Shown piece by piece: positions 11,788 through 22,982 of a stretch of 64,000 nucleotides of DNA. Every line of letters starts with the position of its first letter. Positions within the stretch are counted from its first letter, which is position 1. The position numbers and the translations under genes were made by a program. This stretch comes from Geotrypetes seraphini (lineage: Eukaryota > Chordata > Amphibia > Gymnophiona > Dermophiidae). The stretch lies in assembly GCF_902459505.1 (NCBI RefSeq), contig NC_047084.1, positions 311,937,963-312,001,962 of the forward strand. Reading direction: 5' to 3'. Under the pieces are notes generated by a model that was not told the origin of the DNA, made no database searches, and saw nothing but the letters and a program-made list of their open reading frames with translations.

Positions 11788-12785
11788 TTATATGAGGGCA
11801 GTAGACACCGGTTCCACAAGAGTCGATGTCGACAATAAAGGTTCAGACCGCACCAGTGCTGCAAGGGTCAATGATGATAGCAAAGGCTCAGACCGGACCG
11901 GCACCGGAGGAGCCAGTGTCGCCATGACAGGGGGTAAGATTTGCAACTGCTCCCTTAGTTCGACTCGCAGCACTTCTTGTATTTGCTGCTTAAGAGTCTG
12001 CAACCAGTACCGCTGGGCTTTTTCGCCGGTACGTTTGGTGCCGCACTGCGCTCCGGAGATGAGGAGGGCCGATGTTCGAGGCAACTCACCGTCAATCGGA
12101 GCCAAGTGTTTCTTAGGGCGCCTCGAAGTCTGCAGGACTTTGCTCACTGCTGAAGTGTCCTGAGGACCCGAAGGGGTGGGGGAAGGCTTCTTAGCCAGCT
12201 TACCCACTGACTGCAACACCGAGGTGGATTCCAGCAACGTCACGATGATGTGGCATCGACTTCGGTGTGGATTCTGACGCCGGAACCAGTGCCGAATCTC
12301 CCACCATACCGGACCTGAAAAATAAACGCTGTTGAATTTTGATGAATCATGAGGATCCTCTTTTGAAGGGAAGAACAACGGTTGCATGAATCAGCCCTGT
12401 GGGCTGGCCCCAAACATTGGAGACACCGGCAATGCGGGTCAGTAAGAGAAATAGGGCGAGCACACCGTTTGCACTTTTTAAAACCCATTTGTGGACGGGA
12501 CATGGATGGAAAAATAGGCCTCGGAAAAATCAAAAGTCGAGGCTTGAAGCGTTGGAAACAGGCTCCGCCGGACCGCGAAAGAGAAAAAGTTAGAAAAAAT
12601 TTTTTTTTTTAAACTGAAAGGAAAAAGAAAAAAAAAAATGAAAGCTGACAGAAAAGTCAGAAAAAAAGCTGCATGAGCGGGAAGGCAGTGATAAAATATC
12701 AACGACCATTGACAAGTGACTTCTTAGCTCTGCGGAAACTGAGGGACCACACACCTACAGGCACGCCTACAGGCCAGTGATTTTC
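11788..12785 (-). mobile_element. DIRS-type gag fragment (fossil) inside L1 copy B
   Basis: The minus strand encodes a cysteine-rich KKCKRCARPISLTDPHCRC segment followed by CLGPAHRADSCNRC, then a proline- and serine-rich region. A CxxC...CxxCLGxxHxxxxCxxC arrangement is a hallmark of the first ORF of DIRS-type retrotransposons in amphibians and reptiles. The piece separates two halves of one L1 endonuclease, so it inserted after that L1. It is a partial, broken copy. Confidence 0.6.
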
Positions 12786-13515
12786 CATTAATATTAAGTA
12801 TAGTCAAGGTCCATCTGCCCTCTGTATCTATACATTGATCAATTATTTTCATGTCTGGTCTATTTCTAATAAGTATTGCTATTCCATTTTTCTTGTTCAT
12901 CACAGGTGAGAAAATGACCAGTAGTGACCAGTTAGTGGTTAATTTTTAGGATTCAACTTCAGAGTGGTAGTTTCCTGCAGAAAAGTAATATCAGAATTAA
13001 ATCTGGATATATAGTCCTAAAAATCTTTTTCTTTTTAATAGGGTTGTGCATGCCTTTTATGTTAAGAGAAAGAAAGGATAAAGCCATATTGAAGTGTGGC
13101 AAACAAGTTTACAACAGTACTGTCAGTATATAGTATGCAGTGATATAATAGAACACATATAATGCAATGTAATTTTAGTTGCTTCCTGGTAAAAAGAAAA
13201 GCTTGAACAAGCATAAAACATTTGGAAATGAAAAGCAGACAACTGAATATTGCAGTTAAACAAGCGGCTAGTGAGATAGACATCCTGCAGAGACAACTCA
13301 AAATTGCTACCAACAGGAGATAATCATCAAAACCACCTTAGCCAGTGATTTGTGAATGTAGCATTTTCTCTATCAAAGACAACAGCAACTACCTTAATGG
13401 CATTCATGATCAGAGAAGTCAAAGGAAGAGACCAATTAATGTCGGCATCTACACAGTAAAGAGAACAGTTAAAGACTACATCACAGGATCTTCGCCGATC
13501 TCAGGTGTTATCTAT

Positions 13516-14300
13516 TCAACTAGGAGAAACTTGCTCAAGGAAGTCAGCTTGATCTTGGGGACTGATTAAATTCTTTGTAGAATTGTTGTATGTTACTTGT
13601 AGTCTGGCCGGGTAGATCATGCCGTAGTTCGTGCCAATTTGCTTCAATTTGAGATGGTAGTCAAGAAGCTGTTTTCTTCTTTTTGCGGTCTGCTTACTGA
13701 GGTCAAGCACAAATAGGATCATGTACCCCTCAAATTTCACAGGTGATTTCAGTCTAGCCTGTTGCATTATATCCATTACCTGTGAATAATGTAACAGCCA
13801 TGCCACGATCGGTCTTGGATATTTGGAGTTCAGATCGAGTTTATGAGTGGGCACTCTGTGTACTCGATCGATCTCCAAATCACGTTTAAATTCAAAATCC
13901 AATATTTTGGGCAGCATCTCAGTGAGGAAGGCAATAGTGTTGCGTCCTTCCCAACCTTCTGTTATACCTAATATGCGAACATTATTTCTGCGAAATCTAT
14001 TATTCGCATCCTCAAGCTCTTGTTCCAGTATATTAAGTTTCTTTATTTGCCTTTGCACTGCTTTTAGATTTTCATCATTAACATCAACTTCTGTTCAGCA
14101 ATGTCCATTCTGGAGCAAAACATGGCTAGTTCAGTTTTCATTGACTGTAATTCATTTTTAATATCTTCCATGTCCTGTTTCGTGACTGCCACAATCTCCT
14201 GCATGGATCTCAATTCTCCTCTTCAGGCTTCCCCAACCATTGATTTTTGTGGTGAAATCGACTCCAAATTTTTCCTTTTTCCAGATTTATTTGCTGCCAT
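13516..14300 (-). pseudogene. L1-like ORF1 of copy B
   Basis: An open stretch of 180 codons (14058-13516) begins in a coiled-coil-like region (MQRQIKKLNILEQELEDANN) and continues with RFRRNNVRILGITEGWEG, the typical start of the RNA-recognition domain. It ends with the C-terminal domain (ARLKSPVKFEGYMILFV, GMIYPARLQV). Upstream, a weaker leader with MAANKSGKRKNLES lies near 14300. This is the best preserved ORF1 in the window. The order and motifs match vertebrate L1-type chaperones that bind LINE RNA. The join between leader and main frame is broken. Confidence 0.8.
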
Positions 14301-14436
14301 ATTGATCATACACCAGCAGAGATAGAAGTCAACTGCCAAAGCTAAGGTGAAGTCAGCGAATCTTGAGTCTTAAGTATTTCCCACTGGAGCTAATATCTTA
14401 AGCTGCCATTTCTGCAGTGCACGCTAGCGCCCCCTC

Positions 14437-14665
14437 ATTTATTTATTTATTTTATTCATTCATTCAATTTTCTATACCATTCTCCCAAGGCAGTTCAGAA
14501 CAGTACATGAAATAATTCAGATACTCAAGCATTTTTCCCTGTCTGTCCCAATGGGCTCACAATCTATCTAATGTACCTGGGGCAATGAGGGGATTAAGTG
14601 ACTTGCCCAGAATCATAAGGAGCAGCATGGTTTGAACCCAGAACCTCAGTAATGAGCCTGGCGTG
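14437..14665 (-). mobile_element. L2/MIR-like LINE or SINE 3' tail
   Basis: The segment runs from a (TTTA)n tail through CTATACCATTCTCCC, GGGCTCACAATCTATCTAA and TTAAGTGACTTGCCCAGA to TTTGAACCCAGAACCTC. The AAGTGACTTGCCCA block is the core of the L2/MIR 3' region, here in reverse orientation. It abuts the 5' end of L1 copy B. Confidence 0.7.
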
Positions 14666-14879
14666 AACCTGGAAGCTACTAGTTGGTTTGCATCGATGGA
14701 CTATATTTGACGTGATGTGGTGTAAGGAATGACTAGCCTGGAAAGATACAGGGGCAGACCAGTGTGGAATGATTTATAAACTAAGAACAGAATTTTGAAG
14801 AGAGAGGGGTGCTGAACACGTAGCCAATGTAGATGCAGAAACAGCAGGGTTAGCTTATCAAAACATTATGAAGTTTCAA

Positions 14880-16260
14880 GTTTTAAAAAAAATTTGATTC
14901 ATCACCTAATCATGTATTCAAGGCGATGCACAATTCTTAAAACAGTTTATAACAGTATACAGGGAAATAAAAATTCATATAGTAAATACATAACTTACAA
15001 GACAAATAGGACCGGTAAAGGAATGGCAGAAAAGGTGCAGGACCATGTTTTGTAGGGTCTGTAAATGTTTCAGTTGAATTGTAGTTATTCCTGCATAAAT
15101 AGGATTAGGATTATAATAGTCTAATATAGAGATGATGAGAGTATGTATGAGGGTGTGAAATGAATTGAAATCGGAATGAGCATAGTAAAATGTAATTGGT
15201 GCAGTGAGTAGAAACCCCATTGGACAATGTGTGAGATATGCTCCTGAAAAGTTAAGAATCCAGTATGACCCTCAGGTAGCAAAAAGAAGGAACTATCTAT
15301 ATTGACCAGTCAAACTATATCGGGACTAGGGAGGGTTAGCAAAGAAGCCCAGTGATCTGGCATTCTACTGGGTTTTTTTGGGTTAAGCACAAGCCAATGG
15401 TTGGACAACCATGTTGAAATAGCAGAAAGACAGGACTATAGGGGAACAAAATCAGGTTGACAAGGGTAAACCATCAAAATGTCATCTGCACAGATGAAAA
15501 TTTGACATTAAAGGACTAATGAGCATTGCTAATGGGCTAATGAAAATGTTTAAAGAGTATAGGAGAGAGAAGTAAACCTTACAGATAAGAAAGACGAAAA
15601 CCAGGGACCATACTGAGCCTGAGATTCCAATTTCAGCCAAACAAGATAGGAGTAGATAGTGGTCCACCAGATCCAAGGCAGCTGATAGTAGTGACACCAG
15701 CAGAGTCATTTTATTTACATCAAGAGTGGCATGTAGGTTGCTCAAAAGAGTGGTAATAACAGTTTCCATGCTGTGCAATGTGGGGAAGCTGGCTTAGCTT
15801 GGATGAAGGATTAGTGATTGTTCGATATGGGTAGTGAGTAGTTAGATGACAAATCTTTCAAGTATTTTCTAGAGAAAATTGAGATTTGAAACCAGTCAAT
15901 AATTATTTGGTATAATGGAAACCAGAGACTTATAAAAAAACAGGGGTAATGATTGCCTTTTTCTAATCTGAAGTAACTACACCTAATGATAAGATATCTT
16001 GAATTATGGATAGAATGAATGGTAGGAGTCCCTTCAATATGGATTTCAGCCAGGATGTCGAGCATGCAAGATGTTGGCCTCTTATGATGAAGAATCAGAG
16101 AAAGAATGAATGGGGAATTGTATGTAGTCCAGTTAAAGGAACCAGCTGATCTTAGTATGGCTATTGGGTTGGGCTTTGTATCTAGCTTTTGGTGAATTTG
16201 GGTAGATGAGACAGTAGGTAGTGGAACTCATTAATTTAGAAAAGTAGGAGGCTTTGGCCT
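14880..16260 (-). mobile_element. L2-like LINE, reverse transcriptase remnant
   Basis: Minus-strand pieces in order are a palm segment with LLVSLLSAALDLVDHYLLL and LAEIGISGSVWS (15778-15482), a stretch with STWLSNHWLVLNPKK (about 15430-15360), and the C-terminal part with LIHTLIISILDYYN and LQTLQNMVLHLF (15220-14975), then a tail with CAAGGCGATGCAC complement near 14920. The motifs and spacing match the L2 clade (FDTVDH, LDYCN, RLQ.VQN). Several catalytic positions are changed and frames are broken, so this is an old copy. Confidence 0.75.
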
Positions 16261-16490
16261 ATTTAAGCAGAAATAACATATGGTGTTTAGAGGTTCAGAC
16301 AAACACTAAAAAGAAAGAATAATTTATTGAAAAAAAAAAATTATGAGAAAAAATAATTATTGAATAAAAAAGTATTAAGTACTAAATATATATAAAAAAG
16401 GGGGTTTCAGGCCAATGATAGCTCGCATTCAGCTAACTTGTCAAGACAAGTTCTAATAACAAGTAGCTGCGAGCGCTTGAGGTGTTTTTT

Positions 16491-16922
16491 TTCCCTCCAT
16501 AATAAATTTTCAATACTGTAATATATATATACAGTACAGTTCTAAGTAATATAAAGGTGACCAGCTCACTTCTGCATTTTTCCAATTATTAGACAATGTT
16601 TGGTCTATGACTGATTATTTGAAGGAGTATTTTTTTAACAATATTTTTGTCCCCCATAATAAATTTTCAATACTGTAACATATATATATGGTACAGTTCT
16701 AAGAGCTCCTTTTACTAAGGTGCGCTAGGGCTTTAACGCGCGGAATAGCGCGCGTGCTACATTGCCGCATGTGCTAGACCTTAATGTTAGTTCTAGAAGT
16801 GTAGCGCGCAGTATTTTCCTGCGTGCGCTAAAAACGCTAGCGCACCTTAGTAAAAGGAGCCCTAAGTAATATAAATGTGACCAGCTTGCTTCTGCATTTT
16901 TCCGTTTATTAGAGGATGGTTG
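16491..16922. repeat. Direct duplication of about 115 bp, one copy split by a MITE
   Basis: Copy 1 (16491-16612) and copy 2 (16650-16922) share ATAATAAATTTTCAATACTG, a (TA)n run, TACAGTTCTAAG, TAATATAAA and GCATTTTTCC in the same order. Copy 2 has 160 bp more, which is exactly the MITE plus its TAA duplication. It lies in the CFI intron just upstream of the first exon seen here. Confidence 0.85.
16703..16862. mobile_element. Harbinger-like foldback MITE
   Basis: The ends are near-perfect inverted repeats (GAGCTCCTTTTACTAAGG and its complement), extending about 25 bp, with TAA on both sides (16700-16702, 16863-16865). A 3-bp TAA/TWA duplication is typical of PIF-Harbinger elements. The undisrupted duplicate at 16540-16550 has a single TAA at the same point. 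Confidence 0.85.
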
Positions 16923-16992
16923 GTCTAAAAAAAAAAAAAATGCATCATTTCTTATATCCCAATGATTACTTATGCACTGTACATTTTTACAG

Positions 16993-17277
16993 AGCTACTC
17001 AGTCTCATCAATATCGCATATTGGTTGGTGTGCTGAACCGGAGAAATTACCAAGAAAAAGTGGATTCCTTTCCTGTAAAAAGAGTGATAGTCCATGAAAA
17101 CTATGAGGCTAACACGTACCTGAATGACATTGCTTTGCTTGAAGTGGAAAACATCTACAATGAAGAGCTGTGCATGCAGTCTGGAAATAATCTAATGCCT
17201 GCCTGTATTCCTTGGTCAGAATATCAATTTAAAAGTGGGAGAGAGATGCAAGGTTTCTGGTTGGGGCCGGGCAGAAG
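16993..17277 (+). CDS. CFI: CFI exon with catalytic Asp, one extra base
   Basis: The acceptor is TTTTTACAG at 16992 and the donor is GCAGAAG|GTATTC. Translation starts [14 protein letters not shown] and includes [20 protein letters not shown], with the triad Asp in NDIALL, then [15 protein letters not shown]. After this the CFI frame is found one base on, as [11 protein letters not shown], the conserved CxVSGWG block. The exon is 285 nt, one more than the phase of the next exon allows. The shift lies between about 17221 and 17246, near a GGG and (GA)n run. Left uncorrected, the frame would stop in the next exon and lose the catalytic Ser. Confidence 0.9.
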
Positions 17278-20200
17278 GTATTCCTTTCATAATTATAAAA
17301 TGACAAGTCTGTTCACTTAAAAAAAGGCTGCATTATTTGTCCTTTGAGCAAAAGGCAGAAGGGGGAATAGAAGATAACAGAGAAATGGAAAAAAAAGGAA
17401 AAGTGTTATTAAGAAGAATTAGAGCTGTAGAGTATATCAAGCCTACTTTGCAAATGTATGACTGGAGTATGACTGCAGATATTTATACAGTTATGCTTCA
17501 GCCATATGTACTTGTATGATGTGCAGTTCATGAGAGTTCTTTACACCGACATTTTTAACACAGGTTCACAGTATTCACGCTGGTGATTTATCATTTGTTA
17601 TATGTCTTGACTTCTTTGATTCCTTGTTAAGCTTGGAAGTCCCAAAATTCCTTGCACAGAAATTCAAGAGTGTAAAAACAAAACAAAGTAGTAACCCTAA
17701 TTTTCAAATAAGACAGGCCATAATTTGGAAACGTCTATTTTAGTTTAAGAAGTGATATGATTGAGGTCCTCAGAGGTATAGAATGGGTAAGAGTGAATCT
17801 ATTTTTTACTCTTTCAAAAAGTACCAAAGCCAGGGGACAGTCAATGAAATTACATAGAAATACTTTTAAAACAAATAGGAGGAAATATTTTTTACTCAAA
17901 GAATAGTTAAGCTCTGGAACTCACTGCCAGAGAATGTGGTTAGAGCAGTTAATGCAGCTGGGTTTAAGAAAGGTTTGGATAAGTTCCTGGAGGAAAAGTT
18001 CATATTCTGCTATTGAGACAGACATGGGAGAAGCCACAGGATCTGTTACATGGAATGTTGCTAGTAATTGGGTTTCGCTCAGGTATTGGCCACTGTTGGA
18101 AACAGGAGACTGGGCTAGATGAACCATTGGTATGACCCAGTGTGGCTGTTATTATGTTTTTAAAATGAAAAAGGCCTTTAAACTATGTTCATTGAAATAT
18201 GAATAATTATTGCATAGGATAATTGTTCTGCATTCATAAGCTGATATTTAAAAGTATCTCTGGCCACAAAAAATGCTTTTTATGTTTTAAATATCTAGTG
18301 ATTCTATGGATAAAGTTGACTATTTTAAATGTAGAACAGTCAAATTTATCCATGCAGGAAAAGGGTATTGAGGGGTGGGGGTTATGATGTAGGGGCAAGG
18401 GCTGATATTAAGCCCATAGTGCTTGCCAAAGTGGGTAAACCATCACTATCGCCACCAGAAACCAGATACTAGTGGCAAAGAGGCAGGCCTAAGTTAACTG
18501 ATAGCTCTATTGGTGGCACCTGAGTAACTTCTGGCAGGCCATTAACTGCCCAAGTATTCACTGCTGGTCCCCAGATAAATGCCAGCACTGAATATCTACA
18601 CACAAGACAGATAAGGGGGAAGCCACTGCTTGCTCTAGGATAGATAGCATGGAAAGTTGCTACTATTTGGGTTTCTACCAGGTACTTGTGGCCTGCGACT
18701 TGGTGCTGAACAGCAACATTCAGATGGAAAACTGAACAACTAAAAAGATAAAATTACAATTTACCTTTTTTGCATCCTAACTTACCCTCTCTTTTACAAA
18801 ACCGTAGTGCAGTTTTTAGCGCCAGCTGTTGCAATAACAGCGCCAATGTTCATAGGAATTCTATGAACTTTGTAGATATTATTGCCGTGGCTGGCGCTAA
18901 AAAATATGCTACAGTTTTTTAAAAAGGGGGGGGGGTATCCAGTTAGGGGTCTGAATATTGCACTAATCTGATAACCTCCAACTTGCACTGTCCAGAGAGT
19001 GCCAAGGCGATCAGAGGAAGTATACAGCGACACTATCTGGTTGGTACTGCAGAATATTCCACTTACCTGTTTGACACTACCTGCTAACCAAATAAGTGCC
19101 TTTAATTCAGTTGCTAAAATACTCGTTGAAGTGCTGATGGGCAAACAGGATTTTGAACTTAAAAGTTTAAAATTAAAACATGTGACGAAAGAGAAAAATG
19201 TCCAAAAACCAGCCTAAGTCGGCACTTGGATGATCATCAGTCAAAAACTTCCAAGTGCCGATAATAAAACCGGGTTTTGGATGTATTTATAAACGACCTA
19301 GGCCTTCACAGGCCATAGCTAAACGGGGCGTGTCAGTAGGAGTGTCGAGGGTGGGATTTGGGCAGGACGTGGGCAGGCTTAGACTTAGTCGTACTGCATG
19401 TATAGCTGAAAGTTATACAGCACAGGATCGACAGAACTTGGACGTTGTGACTTAGACCATTTAAAACATGGTAAAACCCACCTAAAGTGACCAGATAAGC
19501 ACTGCAAACACATAATACAGACCTCCCACACACTACCCCAGTGATCACCAACCCCCACCCCCATAAAAATGTTAATCACAACTTGAAAATTGCGCCTCCA
19601 GAACATCATCTGGCAGCCTGGCATAGGAAAGCCTAGTCGTGCTGCACAGAGGCGTCTTAAGCCGTCTTGGGGGTGAGTTAGGGATCCATGGAGAGGAGGA
19701 CCCATGCCCATAAGCCCTTGTAATCACTGCATTGATATTGAAACATGTTCGATTATGTCCCTCCATGCCACCAAATATTTACTCCTCAGTGTTTATCTTC
19801 CCTAAGGTCTAAATGATAGGGGCTTTGGAAAATAATTTAAAGTATACCAAGCTATCTTTTAAACTATGTTGTTGGTCATTTATTTACTCATACTATATAA
19901 GGATATGATGTATTTTTTTACTTTTATTTTTAGGATTTACCAAAGTATTTTCCCTTAAGTGGGGCTACATCTATTTAATGGCAAATTGTTCTAAGGCTTA
20001 TGAAGGTCGTTTTTTGGAGGGGATGGAATGTGCAGGTAAGAAAAAACTAACTTGTTATTGTGTGGCTCATTTTCAAAAACAGAAAAACATCGCAAAATAG
20101 CATAAAATAAAATTTGGATGTTTTATTTGCTAAAACATCCAATTTGCCATTTTCAAAACACATTTTTTTTTAGACTGTTTTCTGTGCTGTTTGTCCAAAG

Positions 20201-21405
20201 TACATCTAAATCTCATGGGGGCATGTTGGGGACAGGATTAGGGTGGACTTATGATTTGAATGTTTTTCTGCAAAACAGAACACTGCAAAAAAAATATCCA
20301 GGGCAAAACTCGAATGTTTGAGGCTAGACCTATTTCAATAATGAATAAGTGCCAGAAAGGTGGCCAAACTGACCAGATGGTCCCCTCTCTTATTTCCCCA
20401 GGGTTTATTGACTCCCCACCCCTCAAAGATGCGAATGAAACGGTACATATTTGCCTGTATGACAGCTTCAGATGTTATGGCTAGTCCTATTAGAACAGCA
20501 AGCAGGTCTCTGGAGTAGCCTGGTGGTTTGTGCAGTGGAATGCAGAGTAGGGGGCCCAGGCCCATATCCCACTCTTACACTTGAGGGAAGTGTGAGCCCA
20601 AAAACCTACTATACTGACATATAGGTGACACATGCAGGCATAAGGGATATTGGGGAGGTAAACAAGGGGCCGTTGAAAAGTTCTCAGCCCAAGTAAGAAG
20701 AGAATGAGGTGGAGCCATGAAACTTACAAGTTATTCCACACCTTTTTTTGACACTTTTCATTTCATTGAAACAAAAAGTGTGGAATAATTTGTAAGTTTC
20801 ATGGCTCCACCTCATTTTCTTGGTTGGGCTGAGAACTTTTCAGTGGCCCTTTGTATAGCTGGGTACAGTAGGTACTGGGTGAATTTTGGAGGACTTGTCA
20901 TAGAATGTAAGTGGGTTATGGTAAGATATGTGCGTGAGACCTTTTATTTCTCTCCCTTTCTCTTTATGTGGGGAAATGGATGTTGCCACAGGATGTGTAT
21001 TTTACAAAAGGCTCCAACTTTAGCAGAATCGTTTGTAATAAACATGGGGAAGAGTGAAACTTGATCTCTACCCAAAACTCCTAGGCAAAAATGGGGCTTC
21101 ACATGTATTTAGTTTGCAAAAATATGAAGAAACAAAAGACCCACACTTTCTTGGCATTATATTTGTTTTCTTCTTTCCTTACTTTAGGTACATATGATGG
21201 GTCCATAGATTCCTGCAAAGGTGATTCAGGAGGACCTCTGATCTGCTATGATTCACACAATGTGGCATATGTATGGGGCATCGTAAGCTGGGGTGAAAAC
21301 TGTGGGCAGCCAGGATCCCCTGGTGTTTACACAAAGGTGGCTAAGTTCTTTGAATGGATAAGCTATCACGTTGGAAGGCCACTTGTTACCAAATATAATA
21401 CCTAA
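16993..21405 (+). CDS. CFI: Complement factor I, 3' end of gene (last three coding exons)
   Basis: CFI is a plasma serine protease that cleaves C3b and C4b in the presence of cofactors and so damps complement. Three exons encode the second half of the trypsin-like light chain: 16993-17277 with the catalytic Asp (NDIALLE), 19934-20035, and 21188-21405 with the catalytic Ser (KGDSGGPL) and stop. Exon joins keep phase between the last two exons. Residues such as [13 protein letters not shown] and [18 protein letters not shown] match CFI closely and tell it from other trypsin-like genes. The catalytic His exon and all upstream modules are not seen and should lie left of the window or be hidden. 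The first exon has one apparent extra base. PLA2G12A follows on the same strand, as in other tetrapods. Confidence 0.95.
17720..18165 (+). mobile_element. CR1-like LINE 3' end
   Basis: Plus-strand sequence matches a CR1 tail: GATATGATTGAGGTCCT, GGAACTCACTGCCAGAGAAT, AAAGGTTTGGATAAGTTCC and the end GGGCTAGATGAACCATTGGT. These encode the degenerate C-terminus of ORF2 (..WNSLPENV.., FKKGLDKF). It lies in the CFI intron in the same orientation as the gene. Confidence 0.75.
18783..18938. mobile_element. Foldback MITE
   Basis: Inverted ends CTTTTACAAAACCGTAGTGC and its degenerate complement (TACAGTTTTTTAAAAAGG), with a second inner pair around TAGCGCCAG. It resembles other foldbacks in the window at 32398 and 56186. 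Confidence 0.6.
19934..20035 (+). CDS. CFI: CFI penultimate exon
   Basis: A 102-nt exon between TTATTTTTAG and GCAG|GTAAG, phase 1 at both ends. It encodes [20 protein letters not shown] and [13 protein letters not shown], matching the segment before the serine loop, with its two cysteines. Splice signals and phase agree with the final exon. Confidence 0.93.
20664..20852. mobile_element. Mariner-like foldback MITE
   Basis: Two arms of about 80 bp are inverted copies, sharing TTGAAAAGTTCTCAGCCC, GAGGTGGAGCCATGAAAC and GTGTGGAATAA, around a short loop near 20755. The arms differ at a few positions. It lies in the last CFI intron. Confidence 0.75.
21188..21405 (+). CDS. CFI: CFI terminal exon with catalytic Ser
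   Basis: The acceptor is CTTACTTTAG. The exon codes [20 protein letters not shown], where GDSGGP holds the catalytic serine and the Asp six residues before it sets the trypsin-like preference for basic residues. It ends [11 protein letters not shown] and TAA at 21403-21405. AATAAA signals follow at 21470 and 21510. Confidence 0.96.
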
Positions 21406-21469
21406 GCAGTATTAGAAACCAATGGACACCAAATTATAAAGCAGACTATTGTGATTTCTTTCATTTCAA

Positions 21470-21515
21470 AATAAACAAATACATAATTATATATCATTAG
21501 AAAGGCTCAAAATAA
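21470..21515 (+). promoter_or_regulatory. Candidate CFI polyadenylation signals
   Basis: Two AATAAA hexamers (21470-21475 and 21510-21515) lie 65 and 105 bases after the stop codon, ahead of the tandem MITEs. Which one is used cannot be told here. Confidence 0.6.
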
Positions 21516-21704
21516 ATGTGTTTTATGTTTCAACCAGTTGCGAATCTCAGATTGGATTTCCCCTCTATGCCATAAATTACAATGTGTTATTGTGTTCAAG
21601 GAATGTATCTGTGACTCTAGGAAAACTGATGTATTTAGAACTGATATCATCAATCACAGGGACCTCTGTAAATTAATCTATTTCTATTAAGATTAGAAGC
21701 CTAA

Positions 21705-21878
21705 GGGCTCCTTTTACGAAGGCGCGTTAGCGGTTTAACGTGCGTAATAGCGTGCGCTAAACCGCCAGCCACAGTAGCCGCTACCGCCTCCTCTTGAGCA
21801 GGTGGTAGTTTTCCAGCTAGCGCGTGATGAAAAGTCGTGCGCGCTAAAGCCGCTAACGTGGCTTCGTAATAGGAGCCC
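21705..21878. mobile_element. Harbinger-like MITE, first of an adjacent pair
   Basis: Ends GGGCTCCTTTTACGAAGG and complement, with TAA on both sides. It shares its right-hand TAA with the next copy, so the second seems to have inserted in the first one's target duplication. Confidence 0.8.
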
Positions 21879-21881
21879 TAA

Positions 21882-22064
21882 GGGCTCCATTTATGAAGGC
21901 ACATTAGTGGTTTAACGCACGTAATAGCGCGCGCTAAACTGCCGGCCGCGCTAGCTGCTACTGCCTCTTGAGCAGGGGGTAGTTTTCTGTTTAACGCAGG
22001 GGTTAGTGCGTGATGAAAAGTCACGCGCGCTAAAGCCGCTAAAGCAGCTTTGTGAAAGGAGCCC
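21882..22064. mobile_element. Harbinger-like MITE, second of the pair
   Basis: Ends GGGCTCCATTTATGAAGG and TGTGAAAGGAGCCC, followed by TAA. The interior (GCGTGATGAAAAGTC, GCGCGCTAAAGCCGCTAA) matches the first copy closely, so both belong to one subfamily. Confidence 0.8.
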
Positions 22065-22069
22065 TAAAA

Positions 22070-22760
22070 CTCATGAAGACAGGAGGTGCATTTTCCAACA
22101 ACATACAGTATACATTCTGTTTGTGTGTTTTGGAAGGTAACAATGCTTCTGGTGCTAGAATTCTAGCCAACCACTTTTGTCCAAGTAAATGTTATTTCCT
22201 GACTTTTTTCTGTATACTAATGATAATTAAAACAGAATTATTTCTCACTGGATGCATTTGGGGTTTGTTTGTTTTTTTCGAGATTTCTTCATATATCATA
22301 ACATTTCAGAAATCATAAAGAAATACAGAAAATAAACATCATGCCAAAGCTCAAGTACATAAAAGAAAAAGAAAAAAATACAGCTCACATATACTGTACT
22401 TTAAAAAAAAAATTATTTATACGATTTTGAAATTTTTACAAAAACAACTCTTGTTACAGAAATACAGAAAACAAATATTATAAGGAAAAATTGTCACAAG
22501 AAAAAAAAATTACATCTTTCTTAGACCACAACAAATGAGCAAAGGAGGGGATTCCAGGAAAATATCAAGATTATCAATCCAAAATATAATTAATCAGAAA
22601 GGTTTAACAGGATATCTTGCTTTGTACTGTGACAATAAACACGTCAAGTTACCAGTCTCTTTATATCTACAAATGTTTTGAGCTGTTCTGGGGTAAAGAA
22701 AACATATTTTACACCTAAATATTTTACCAAACACTTACAAGGATAGGATGGAAAAATTAT
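22070..22760. other. AT-rich intergenic stretch, nothing recognised
   Basis: Low-complexity A/T-rich sequence with several poly-A runs. I find no supported gene or named element. Confidence 0.4.
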
Positions 22761-22982
22761 GTTCTTACCTGTTAATTTTCTTTCCTTTAGGAGCAGCAGA
22801 TGAATCCAGAGACTAGTGGGATAGCTCACATCGACCAGCAGGTGGAGATAGAGAAACTGATTAACAGGTGGTCTTATAGACTGGCATTCCTCCTGTACAT
22901 TCAGTTATGCTCCTTGCCCAAGCATCCAGAGATAGGAGAATGAGCATCCAAAAAACTTCTTTCCAGAATCTCAAATAGTAAA

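Larger units (their letters stand above)
10873..14436 (-). mobile_element. L1-like LINE copy B, 3'-truncated
   Basis: Minus-strand order is a 5' leader ending near 14436, ORF1 (14300-13516), the start of the ORF2 endonuclease (about 12960-12790), a DIRS gag insertion, the rest of the endonuclease (11787-11553), the linker (11350-11200) and a fragment before the RT with VLVQTPDILQQFHEYYQVLY near 10980-10880. The RT itself is missing; CR1 sequence takes its place. The endonuclease pieces are recognised from NKKNGIAILIRNRPDMKI on one side of the insertion and GGDFNLTEDPQLERKS on the other. Confidence 0.8.

Noticed and set aside
1-16900. Search for the CFI exon with the catalytic His (TAAHC)
   Set aside because: No plus-strand match was found between repeats; it must lie outside the window or be too short or diverged to see.
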